From CAYXGE01 sp964464435 (GTDB taxonomy: Bacteria; Pseudomonadota; Gammaproteobacteria; Burkholderiales; Methylophilaceae), in NCBI GenBank assembly GCA_964464435.1, contig CAYXGE010000047.1, positions 1-14,665 of the forward strand: 14,665 nt of DNA, written 5' to 3'. A program made the translations under genes and the position numbers. Below, piece after piece: positions 1 through 6,354 of this stretch. The notes under the pieces are model-generated. The model had not been told where the DNA came from. It did no database searches and worked only from the letters and a program-made list of their open reading frames with translations. Position 1 is the stretch's first letter. Each line of letters begins with the position of its first letter.

Positions 1-636
1 GGGGCAGGTAAAACAGCTGTGCTTACTTATACCATGCCGTTTTGGGTGATGTTGTTGGCTTGGCCTATGCTTGGTGAAAAAGTGCAAGGCTGGCAGTGGC
101 TAGCTGTAGTTGCGGCAGTATTTGGAATGGTCTTGATATTTGACCCACTGCATATCAAAGCCGATGGTTTTAGTATGTTCCTAGCTGTATGTTCAGGTAT
201 TTCTTGGGCACTGTCGGCGATTATTTCAAAAAAATTGCATCAAAAAAGTCCGCACCTAGATTTACTCAACCTCACTGCATGGCCCATGCTGCTGGGCTCT
301 ATTCCTATGGTATTGCTGGCATTGATGGTCCCTGCGCCAGCCATGCAGTGGACGAGCTATTTAATGTTTGCTGTGCTTTTTAACGTGTTTTTAAGTGGTG
401 CATTGGCATGGTTGTTGTGGTTATATGCACTACAACGTCTGCCAGCAGGAGTGGCCAGTATGACCTCTATGCTCGCCCCTGTCATTGGTGTGATAGCGGC
501 GTGGATACAACTCAATGAAGTACCAAATCATTATGAATTAATAGGTATGTGTTGCATTGCCTTTGCCTTAGTTGTCATTTCTATCATTACCATGCGCAAG
601 CATCAGCCAATTGACCCTGCGCAAGGGCAGGAGTAA
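1..636 (+). CDS. EamA/DMT-family transporter, C-terminal part (5' truncated by window edge)
   Basis: The reading frame is open from base 1 (the first codons read G-A-G-K-T-A-V), so this is the 3' part of a gene that starts upstream. The 211 or so visible residues are strongly hydrophobic and contain about seven predicted membrane helices separated by short polar turns. The stretch T-M-P-F-W-V-M-L-L-A-W-P followed by L-G-E-K is the typical end of the first EamA repeat. A second repeat follows, with A-L-Q-R-L-P-A-G-V-A-S-M and then L-A-P-V-I-G-V-I-A-A-W near its end. EamA (drug/metabolite transporter) proteins have about ten helices and sit in the inner membrane; the substrate cannot be told from sequence. 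The tail is short and polar (ends Q-G-Q-E). It is 61 nt upstream of yebC and probably a separate transcription unit. Confidence 0.85.
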   Translation, partial: GAGKTAVLTYTMPFWVMLLAWPMLGEKVQGWQWLAVVAAVFGMVLIFDPLHIKADGFSMFLAVCSGISWALSAIISKKLHQKSPHLDLLNLTAWPMLLGSIPMVLLALMVPAPAMQWTSYLMFAVLFNVFLSGALAWLLWLYALQRLPAGVASMTSMLAPVIGVIAAWIQLNEVPNHYELIGMCCIAFALVVISIITMRKHQPIDPAQGQE

Positions 637-653
637 AGCGCGCAATAAATGCC

Positions 654-664
654 TATGATAAAAT
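654..664 (+). promoter_or_regulatory. possible -10 region upstream of yebC
   Basis: The spacer between the transporter stop and yebC contains overlapping -10-like hexamers, TATGAT (654-659) and TAAAAT (659-664), about 35-45 nt before the yebC start. No convincing -35 hexamer is seen at the right distance, so this is a weak call based on position and A/T content. Confidence 0.25.
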
Positions 665-697
665 GCACTAATAGCAAAACATCTTGAGGAAGAAAGT

Positions 698-1426
698 ATG
701 GCAGGACACAGTAAATGGGCCAATATTCAACATCGCAAAGGCCGTCAAGACGCTAAACGCGGCAAAATTTTTACCAAACTCATTAAAGAAATTACCGTAG
801 CAGCGCGTTTGGGTGGTGGTGATACCGCTATGAACCCACGCTTGCGTGCAGCTGTGGCAGCCGCTAAAGAAGAAAATATGCCGTCTGATAACATTACCCG
901 CGCTATTAAAAAAGGTACGGGTGAATTAGAAGGCGTGAGCTACGAAGAAATTCGCTACGAAGGCTATGGCATTAATGGTGCTGCCATTATTATCGATTGT
1001 CTTACAGACAACCGCCAACGCGCGGTGATGGATGTTCGTCATGCGCTTACTAAGCATGGTGGCAACTTGGGCACCGATGGTAGCGTGGCGTTTATGTTTA
1101 AGCATTGCGGACAACTTGTATTTGAACCAGGCGTGTCGGAAGACACTGTGATGGAAATCGCATTAGAAGCTGGTGCTGAAGACATCATTACTGATGATGA
1201 CGGTAGTATTGAAGTGATTTGTGAGCCGAATGACTTTGTGGCTGTAAAAGAGGCCTTAGAGGCAGCGGGGCTTAAAGCTGCAATGGCGCAAGTCACCATG
1301 AAACCGCTGAATGAAGTAGTGTTTAGCGGCGATGATGCGATTAAAATGCAGAAAATCTTAGATATGTTAGAAGACTTGGATGATGTGCAGGATGTGTATA
1401 CTTCTGCTGTTATTGAAGAAAACTAA
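698..1426 (+). CDS. yebC: YebC/PmpR-family protein (TACO1 family)
   Basis: A 242-residue protein of the usual family length, with the diagnostic N-terminus M-A-G-H-S-K-W-A-N-I-Q-H-R-K and the conserved segment N-P-R-L-R-A-A-V-A-A-A-K around residues 46-57. M-P-S-D-N-I-x-R-A-I-K-K-G and Y-E-G-Y-G follow. The acidic C-terminal third (residues about 160-242) matches the family's domain III. Members have been described as DNA-binding transcriptional regulators; more recent work on the family (including mitochondrial TACO1) links it to translation through proline-rich or difficult stretches, so the exact role here is inferred. The start is well supported: GAGGA at 686-690 lies 7 nt before the ATG. 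yebC next to ruvC is a common bacterial arrangement. The TAA stop at 1424-1426 forms the first bases of a long palindrome. Confidence 0.96.
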   Translation: MAGHSKWANIQHRKGRQDAKRGKIFTKLIKEITVAARLGGGDTAMNPRLRAAVAAAKEENMPSDNITRAIKKGTGELEGVSYEEIRYEGYGINGAAIIIDCLTDNRQRAVMDVRHALTKHGGNLGTDGSVAFMFKHCGQLVFEPGVSEDTVMEIALEAGAEDIITDDDGSIEVICEPNDFVAVKEALEAAGLKAAMAQVTMKPLNEVVFSGDDAIKMQKILDMLEDLDDVQDVYTSAVIEEN

Positions 1427-1534
1427 AACCTTGTCATGATACTGCGTTGCAAAACAAAAAATTTGCTCCTTACATATCACCCATATGCCACGTCGCAATT
1501 TTTTGTTTACGCCTTGTCTCATCTAAAGGTTTTA
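1424..1534. repeat. long imperfect palindrome between yebC and ruvC (element A)
   Basis: This 111-nt stretch is an imperfect inverted repeat covering most of the yebC-ruvC spacer. The outer arms TAAAACCTT (1424-1432) and AAGGTTTTA (1526-1534) are perfect complements. Inner arms at 1452-1466 and 1495-1508 (AAACAAAAAATTTGC against GCAATTTTTTGTTT) match apart from one extra T. The centre is CATAT-CACCC-ATATG (1473-1487). Between the arms, pairing is partial. The first three bases are the yebC stop codon. It shares sub-motifs at matching spacing with the element after ruvC (2121-2247). It could act as a terminator, an mRNA-stabilising hairpin or a small non-autonomous repeat; which one is unknown. 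Confidence 0.7.
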
Positions 1535-1561
1535 ATTTTCATTGAAGAAGTCATTACTTAA

Positions 1562-2125
1562 ATGCCGACTTTAAGAATTCTCGGCATTGACCCTGGCTTA
1601 CGCGTCACAGGCTTTGGGGTCATTGAGTCTATTGATAATAAATTGAGTTATATCACCAGTGGTGTGATTAAAACCGCGAGTGCTAAGAAAAATCCAATTG
1701 AAGGCGAAGACGACCGCGAGGAATTGCCTGCCCGTTTAAAGGTGATTTTAGAGGGCTTGTTTGAGGTTATCGATACTTATCAGCCCAGCCAAGTGGCGGT
1801 TGAAAAAGTATTTGTCAATGTAAACCCGCAATCAACCTTGCTCTTAGGGCAAGCGCGCGGTGCGGCTATTAGTGCCGCCGTCATTCGTCATTTAATTGTG
1901 GCAGAATATACCGCGCTTCAAGTAAAGCAATCGGTGGTGGGCAATGGGCATGCGCAAAAAGAGCAGGTGCAAGAAATGGTCAAACGCTTGCTCAAGTTAC
2001 CTGCTGCTCCTAGCCCAGATTCAGCTGATGCCTTGGCTTGTGCAATTTGCCATGCCCATGGTGGGCAAGGCTTAGGAAAATTAGCTACCGCAGGGTTTAG
2101 AGTAAAGGGTGGAAGACTAATTTAA
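1562..2125 (+). CDS. ruvC: Holliday junction resolvase RuvC
   Basis: RuvC is the endonuclease that cuts Holliday junctions symmetrically, working with the RuvAB branch-migration motor. The 187-residue product shows the RNase H-like fold signature: G-I-D-P-G-L at residues 8-13 with catalytic D10, E81 in V-A-V-E-K-V-F, and D153 and D156 in P-D-S-A-D-A-L-A. All four acidic residues are therefore present. G-Q-A-R-G-A (96-101) and Q-V-K-Q-S-V-V-G-N-G-H-A-x-K (120-133) are also typical. Compared with my memory of the E. coli protein there is an extra charged stretch of roughly a dozen residues around 40-55 (K-K-N-P-I-E-G-E-D-D-R-E-E). The ATG at 1562 gives the expected N-terminus; a weak GAAGAAG (1544-1550) is the only Shine-Dalgarno candidate. 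Long palindromes flank the gene on both sides. Confidence 0.96.
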   Translation: MPTLRILGIDPGLRVTGFGVIESIDNKLSYITSGVIKTASAKKNPIEGEDDREELPARLKVILEGLFEVIDTYQPSQVAVEKVFVNVNPQSTLLLGQARGAAISAAVIRHLIVAEYTALQVKQSVVGNGHAQKEQVQEMVKRLLKLPAAPSPDSADALACAICHAHGGQGLGKLATAGFRVKGGRLI

Positions 2126-2247
2126 AATCATTCTATCGTTACGATGCGGTGTTGCGATTTCAATTTTATTCAATTACATACCATTTCGTATGCGCATTCA
2201 TAAAATTGAAAACGCGCCTTGCCTCGTTTAGATATAATGATTTTAAA
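2121..2247. repeat. long imperfect palindrome between ruvC and ruvA (element B)
   Basis: This 127-nt imperfect inverted repeat fills most of the ruvC-ruvA spacer. The terminal arms TTTAAAATCATT (2121-2132) and AATGATTTTAAA (2236-2247) are perfect 12-bp complements that include the ruvC TAA stop. An inner perfect 12-bp arm pairs TTTCAATTTTAT (2158-2169) with ATAAAATTGAAA (2200-2211), with GCG/CGC beside it (2154-2156, 2213-2215). The centre is CATAC-CATTTC-GTATG (2177-2192). The motif CGCCTTGCCTC (2215-2225) matches CGCCTTGTCTC (1510-1520) of the element before ruvC at 10 of 11 positions, and sits 41 nt from the TTACATA motif here against 40 nt there. The two are probably diverged copies of one element. 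Confidence 0.72.
2233..2238 (+). promoter_or_regulatory. consensus -10 hexamer within the palindrome arm, upstream of ruvA
   Basis: A perfect TATAAT lies 51 nt before the ruvA start, inside the right arm of the 2121-2247 palindrome. The best -35 candidate, TTGAAA at 2206-2211, is 21 nt away, which is longer than ideal, so promoter activity is uncertain. If active, it would drive ruvA, the lipoprotein gene and ruvB independently of ruvC. Confidence 0.35.
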
Positions 2248-2288
2248 AATTTGTTTCTTTTTACATTGATTTGAGAAAAGTTAATTAG

Positions 2289-2867
2289 ATGATTTCACGC
2301 TTAAACGGCATCTTGGTTGAAAAATCCCCGCCACAAGTAGTGATTGACTGCAACGGCGTGGGTTATGAGTGTGAAGTGCCCATGAGTACTTTTTACAATC
2401 TACCTGCCGTTGGTGAAAAAGTATTGCTACTAACACAAATGATCGTACGTGAAGATGCGCAACTACTGTATGGATTTGGTTCAGAGCAAGAACGCTTAAC
2501 ATTTAGGCAGTTGCTAAAAGTCAACGGCATAGGCGCAAAATCTGCACTTTCTATCTTAAGTGGCTTATCGGTAGATGATCTAGCGCAAGCAGTCTCCATG
2601 CAAGAAGCGGGCATGCTCACACGTGTGCCGGGTATTGGTAAAAAAACCGCAGAGCGTTTATTGTTAGAGCTTAAAGACAAGTTTTCAATTGAAGGAGTTA
2701 CGGCTAACAATGCAGTACGGCCTAAATCTAACACTGGGGACATTCTTAATGCCTTAGTGTCTTTAGGTTACAATGAAAAAGAAGCCATGCTAACCGTGAA
2801 ACAATTGTCAGCTGATGTCAGTGTTTCAGACGGTATTAAACAAGCATTAAAAATGCTTTCAAAATAA
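2289..2867 (+). CDS. ruvA: Holliday junction branch migration protein RuvA
   Basis: RuvA binds the four-way junction as a tetramer and loads the RuvB motor. The 192-residue product has the normal three-domain layout. An N-terminal OB-fold (about 1-64) begins M-I-S-R-L-N-G and contains Y-G-F-G. Two helix-hairpin-helix motifs follow, V-N-G-I-G-A-K-S-A (78-86) and V-P-G-I-G-K-K-T-A-E-R-L (113-124). After a variable linker (about 135-149) comes the small C-terminal domain (150-192, D-I-L-N-A-L-V-S-L-G-Y) that contacts RuvB. The ATG at 2289 fits the family N-terminus; GAGAAAAG upstream (about 2273-2280) is a weak ribosome site. The stop is 10 nt before the next gene, and the TAAGGAG at the junction serves as stop and ribosome site together. 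Confidence 0.97.
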   Translation: MISRLNGILVEKSPPQVVIDCNGVGYECEVPMSTFYNLPAVGEKVLLLTQMIVREDAQLLYGFGSEQERLTFRQLLKVNGIGAKSALSILSGLSVDDLAQAVSMQEAGMLTRVPGIGKKTAERLLLELKDKFSIEGVTANNAVRPKSNTGDILNALVSLGYNEKEAMLTVKQLSADVSVSDGIKQALKMLSK

Positions 2868-2877
2868 GGAGCTTGTC

Positions 2878-3762
2878 ATGATGCGCTACATTGCTTTGTT
2901 GGTATTGCTAGTGTTAAGTGCTTGTGGTCAAAAGCCTGCGAATGATACTTATGCGGATGCAAGTGTTGCCGCTGCGCCAGCACCAATGGCGAGCAAAGCA
3001 GTAAATATGGATGAAAGCCGCGTCGGTGGCGCGGCTGAGCAATCGTTGACCGAGGTCACAGAGCCTATAGAACAGGCGCCGCAACGGTATATTGCAATGC
3101 GCCATCATTTAGTAGTTGAAACAGAGAGTGCGCAATTACAAACTGTGTTTGATGCCACAGTCGCCCGTTGTGAAACGCTGAAATGTCAAATTTTAAGTGC
3201 CAATATCAATAGACAAACCCAATATGGTCCGCCATCAGCCAGCTTATCAGTGCGTGTTCCGCCACGTTCTCTACAGGTATTTTTAGACGGTTTAGCAAAA
3301 AGCGCAGATTTACTACAACATCATCGCGATAGTGAGGATAAAACGGATGCTGTGATTGATGCAGAAGCACGCATTAAAAACCTCACTGAACTGCGTGATC
3401 GCTTGCGTGAAATGTTAGCCAAGCGCACGGGCAGTCTTAAAGATATTATTGAAGTGGAGCGCGAGCTTGCTAATACGCAATCACAGTTAGATACCATTCA
3501 AAATGTGCGCAAAGCCTTAGCGCAAGAAACAGAGCTGGTGGCGGTGAATATTGATTTTCAGGCAAAACAAAGTATCACAGAAACGGGCTTTTTTGCACCA
3601 GTGGCTAAAGCATGGGATAACGCTGGTCGCATGATGATGGAAAGCGTGGGGGCTATTATTTCATTTTTAGCCACCAGTATTCCTTGGCTCATTATTGGTA
3701 TTCCGCTGTTAATTTTAATTCGAAGATTTTGGCGTAAGTTAAAAGCCAAGTTTCTTGCTTAA
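2878..3762 (+). CDS. DUF4349-type lipoprotein with C-terminal membrane helix
   Basis: A 294-residue protein of unknown function. The N-terminus is a lipoprotein signal: a hydrophobic run, then the lipobox L-S-A-C with the lipidated cysteine at residue 16. A low-complexity Ala/Ser/Pro segment follows (about 20-65). The folded part (about 70-235) has the DUF4349 pattern: a strand pair around L-S-V-R-V-P-P-R-S-L (about 121-130), D-S-E-D-K-T-D-A-V-I-D-A-E-A-R-I-K-N-L, then a long amphipathic segment (about 160-215) that looks like a coiled coil. One membrane helix lies near 255-280, followed by a basic tail. DUF4349 proteins are predicted envelope proteins with no settled function. AAGGAG (2866-2871) lies 6 nt before the ATG at 2878; a second ATG at 2881 is also possible. 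It sits tightly between ruvA (10 nt) and ruvB (31 nt), so it is probably co-transcribed, without any obvious link to recombination. Confidence 0.85.
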   Translation: MMRYIALLVLLVLSACGQKPANDTYADASVAAAPAPMASKAVNMDESRVGGAAEQSLTEVTEPIEQAPQRYIAMRHHLVVETESAQLQTVFDATVARCETLKCQILSANINRQTQYGPPSASLSVRVPPRSLQVFLDGLAKSADLLQHHRDSEDKTDAVIDAEARIKNLTELRDRLREMLAKRTGSLKDIIEVERELANTQSQLDTIQNVRKALAQETELVAVNIDFQAKQSITETGFFAPVAKAWDNAGRMMMESVGAIISFLATSIPWLIIGIPLLILIRRFWRKLKAKFLA

Positions 3763-3793
3763 GTCTTTATTTATTGCCTAAGTCGAAGCAACC

Positions 3794-4831
3794 ATGATTG
3801 AAACCGACCGTTTAATTGCCCCAGCCGCTGAAAGCCCGCAAGAAGAGGCTTTAGAGCGTGCTTTACGCCCCAAAGTATTAGATGAATATGTGGGGCAAGA
3901 AAAAGCGCGTGGGCAGTTAGAAATATTTATTGATGCCGCGCGCGGACGCTCAGAGGCGCTAGACCATGTGTTGCTATTTGGCCCACCTGGCTTAGGTAAA
4001 ACGACTTTGGCTCACATTATCGCCCGTGAAATGGGCGTAAATATGCGCCAAACCTCAGGCCCTGTATTAGAACGTGCGGGCGACCTCGCGGCTTTGCTCA
4101 CCAATCTTGAGCCCAACGATGTCTTGTTTATTGATGAAATTCACCGCCTAAGCCCAGTAGTAGAAGAAATACTCTATCCGGCCATGGAAGATTATCATTT
4201 GGATATTATGATAGGTGAAGGCCCAGCCGCGCGCAGCGTGCGTTTGGATTTACCACCGTTTACCCTAGTCGGTGCTACCACACGCGCAGGCATGCTCACT
4301 AACCCATTGCGTGACCGTTTTGGCATTGTGGCGCGCTTAGAGTTTTATACTAATGATGAACTTGCGCGCATTGTGCATCGCTCTGCCAGCTTATTAAATG
4401 TGGATATGCAAGATGCAGGCGCACAAGAAATCGCCAAACGCTCGCGCGGCACACCACGAATTGCTAACCGCTTGCTGCGTCGTGTGCGTGATTACGCGCA
4501 AGTTAAATCTGATGGCATGGTTACTTCTGACATTGCCGATGCCGCCTTAAAAATGCTCGATGTTGATAAACTCGGCTTTGATGTGATGGACAGAAAACTA
4601 CTACAAGCGGTGCTTGAAAAGTTCGGTGGTGGACCAGTTGGTTTGGATAATTTAGCCGCCGCTATTGGTGAAGAACGCGATACCATTGAAGACGTATTAG
4701 AGCCGTATTTAATTCAACAAGGCTATTTAATGCGCACCCCGCGCGGGCGCGTGGCCACCAGTTTGGCGTATCAACATTTCGGTTTAAAAGTCCCTGCAAA
4801 CTTAAGTAGTGCTAATTTGTTTGAAGCGTAA
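3794..4831 (+). CDS. ruvB: Holliday junction branch migration ATPase RuvB
   Basis: RuvB is the hexameric AAA+ motor that pumps DNA through the RuvA-bound junction. The 345-residue product is full length. Walker A is G-P-P-G-L-G-K-T-T (63-71) and Walker B is D-V-L-F-I-D-E-I-H-R (109-118). Sensor 1 lies in G-A-T-T-R-A-G and the arginine-finger segment is L-R-D-R-F-G. G-T-P-R-I-A-N-R-L-L-R-R-V-R-D follows as sensor 2. The C-terminal winged-helix DNA-binding domain ends with Y-L-I-Q-Q-G-Y-L-x-R-T-P-R-G-R. The N-terminal R-P-K-V-L-D-E-Y-V-G-Q (26-35) is also typical. The ATG at 3794 lacks a clear Shine-Dalgarno but gives the expected N-terminus. The lipoprotein gene separates it from ruvA; ybgC follows after 23 nt. 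Confidence 0.98.
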   Translation: MIETDRLIAPAAESPQEEALERALRPKVLDEYVGQEKARGQLEIFIDAARGRSEALDHVLLFGPPGLGKTTLAHIIAREMGVNMRQTSGPVLERAGDLAALLTNLEPNDVLFIDEIHRLSPVVEEILYPAMEDYHLDIMIGEGPAARSVRLDLPPFTLVGATTRAGMLTNPLRDRFGIVARLEFYTNDELARIVHRSASLLNVDMQDAGAQEIAKRSRGTPRIANRLLRRVRDYAQVKSDGMVTSDIADAALKMLDVDKLGFDVMDRKLLQAVLEKFGGGPVGLDNLAAAIGEERDTIEDVLEPYLIQQGYLMRTPRGRVATSLAYQHFGLKVPANLSSANLFEA

Positions 4832-4854
4832 TAACATCTTAATTTAGGATGCAG

Positions 4855-5256
4855 ATGTTTAAATTGCCGTTAAGAGTTTACTACGAAGATACTGATGCGG
4901 GAGGCGTGGTTTATCACAGCCAATACCTTAACTTTATGGAGCGTGCACGCACAGAAGCCTTACGCAGCTTGGGTTTTGAACAAGATGTATTGCGAGAACA
5001 ACTAGGCATTGTGTTTGTAGTGCATCATATGAGCATAGACTTTAAAAAACCAGCGCGGTTTAATCAACAACTGTTAATCGATACACAATTAATAGACATT
5101 GGGCGCAGTTTATTGCGTTTTGAACAAAGCATATGGCGTAATGAAGAACATCTTATTGCAGCCAAAGTGCATGTGGTTTGTATAGATGCAGTAAAATTTA
5201 AACCTGTTAGTATTCCAACTGCAATCAAAGAAGTTTTATTGCAACACACCAAGTAA
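4855..5256 (+). CDS. ybgC: YbgC-family acyl-CoA thioesterase (Tol-Pal cluster)
   Basis: A hot-dog-fold thioesterase of 133 residues, near the family's usual length. The signature Y-Y-E-D-T-D-A-G-G-V-V-Y-H is at residues 9-21; Y10, D14 and H21 correspond to the active-site residues Y14, D18 and H25 of E. coli YbgC. The following Y-L-N-F-M-E-R-A-R-T-E is also family-typical. YbgC hydrolyses acyl-CoA and is nearly always the first gene of the tol-pal cluster, where a link to phospholipid metabolism has been proposed. Start choice: there is an in-frame ATG at 4849, but it overlaps the AGGA (4846-4849) that would be the ribosome site. The ATG at 4855 lies 5 nt downstream of AGGA and is preferred. 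tolQ follows after 15 nt. Confidence 0.94.
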   Translation: MFKLPLRVYYEDTDAGGVVYHSQYLNFMERARTEALRSLGFEQDVLREQLGIVFVVHHMSIDFKKPARFNQQLLIDTQLIDIGRSLLRFEQSIWRNEEHLIAAKVHVVCIDAVKFKPVSIPTAIKEVLLQHTK

Positions 5257-5271
5257 TGATTCGGAGCGTTC

Positions 5272-5946
5272 ATGGAAGTTAATCAAAATTTATCGCTATT
5301 AAGTCTGATTTTAAATGCGAGTTTGCCAGTGCAATTTGTCATGTTGATTTTGTTAATCACTTCATTGGTTTCGTGGTGGCGCATTTTTATGAAAGTGGCA
5401 ACCTTAAGTCGTGCAGAGACAGAGGCGGCAAAGTTTGAAGATGATTTTTGGCGCAACACTGACTTAACTCAATTGTATGAGGCGGTGACCTCGGGCAAGC
5501 GTCAGCCACAAGGGATGGCAAGTTTGTTCGAAGCAGGCTTTAAAGAATTTGCCCGCCTAAAACGCCAAGGTGGACAAGAAACTAGCGATATTACTGAAGG
5601 CTCACGTCGTGCGATGAAAGCAGCGTATAACCGTGAAATGGATAACTTAGATGCCCACTTGCCTTTTTTAGCCTCCGTTGGCTCAGTAAGCCCTTATATT
5701 GGCTTGCTTGGTACTGTGTGGGGCATTATGCATGCGTTTATGGGCTTGTCTCAAGCGGCGCAAGCCACCCTGTCGCAAGTGGCTCCTGGTATTGCAGAGG
5801 CACTCATTGCAACCGCGATAGGCTTGTTTGCGGCAATTCCTGCGGTGGTGGCGTATAACCGTTTTGCTTCGAGCGTAGACCGTTTGGCAGTGCGTTATGA
5901 GAGTTTTATGGAGGAGTTTACCAATATCCTTCAAAGAAAGTCATAA
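5272..5946 (+). CDS. tolQ: Tol-Pal system protein TolQ
   Basis: TolQ is the inner-membrane subunit that, with TolR, forms the proton-driven motor of the Tol-Pal system, which holds the outer membrane to the cell wall and drives its constriction at division. The 224-residue product has three membrane helices: about 18-38, 131-158 and 172-196. A large cytoplasmic loop (about 40-130) lies between the first two. The MotA/TolQ/ExbB signature is clear: Y-I-G-L-L-G-T-V-W-G-I-M (142-153) and A-P-G-I-A-E-A-L-I-A-T-A-I-G-L (171-185). T148 and T181 correspond to the pore-lining threonines T145 and T178 of E. coli TolQ. CGGAG just before the ATG is a plausible ribosome site. tolR starts 1 nt after the stop, which suggests coupled translation. 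Confidence 0.97.
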   Translation: MEVNQNLSLLSLILNASLPVQFVMLILLITSLVSWWRIFMKVATLSRAETEAAKFEDDFWRNTDLTQLYEAVTSGKRQPQGMASLFEAGFKEFARLKRQGGQETSDITEGSRRAMKAAYNREMDNLDAHLPFLASVGSVSPYIGLLGTVWGIMHAFMGLSQAAQATLSQVAPGIAEALIATAIGLFAAIPAVVAYNRFASSVDRLAVRYESFMEEFTNILQRKS

Positions 5947-5947
5947 T

Positions 5948-6346
5948 ATGGCCAGCACCCGTAAACGCCGCATGATGAACCAAATTAACGTTGTGCCATA
6001 CATCGACGTGATGTTGGTGCTATTGGTCATTTTTATGGTCACCGCGCCCTTGACTAACCCAGGTGTAGTCGAGTTGCCGCAAGTGGGGCAAGCACTTAAA
6101 CAACCACTCGCGCCAATTGTACTTACCGTTAAAAAAGATGGTAATGTTGAGATGGAAGGCAAGAAACTGTCGCGTGATGTGTTACTAGGTCAAGTGCGTG
6201 AGCAGCTTGAAGAAAACAAAGAGCGTGCTGTGGTCATAGCTGCAGACAAACAAGTGAAGTACGACGATGTGATGATGGTCATGGATTTACTCAAACAAAA
6301 TAAAGTTGAGAAAGTGGGCTTGTTGCTTAAACCAGCTAGCAATTAA
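5948..6346 (+). CDS. tolR: Tol-Pal system protein TolR
   Basis: TolR is the partner of TolQ in the proton channel: one membrane helix plus a periplasmic dimerisation domain. The 132-residue product starts M-A-S-T-R-K-R-R and has a membrane helix at about 18-38 (Y-I-D-V-M-L-V-L-L-V-I-F-M-V-T). D20 there corresponds to the essential channel aspartate (D23 in E. coli). The periplasmic part (about 45-132) contains G-V-V-E-L-P (44-49) and ends V-G-L-L-L-K-P. The frame is open further upstream inside tolQ, but the ATG at 5948, 1 nt after the tolQ stop, gives the normal N-terminus. The last codons of tolQ (AAGAAAG, 5934-5940) offer a weak ribosome site. tolA begins 8 nt after the stop. Confidence 0.97.
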   Translation: MASTRKRRMMNQINVVPYIDVMLVLLVIFMVTAPLTNPGVVELPQVGQALKQPLAPIVLTVKKDGNVEMEGKKLSRDVLLGQVREQLEENKERAVVIAADKQVKYDDVMMVMDLLKQNKVEKVGLLLKPASN

Positions 6347-6354
6347 ACACTGCT

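Noticed and set aside
1427..1561. A small protein gene or tRNA in the yebC-ruvC spacer.
   Set aside because: No open frame with a ribosome site and no cloverleaf or CCA end is seen; the palindrome explains the structure.
2393..2743. A 116-residue open frame on the minus strand opposite ruvA.
   Set aside because: It lies wholly inside a certain gene, resembles no family, and has no sign of a start region.
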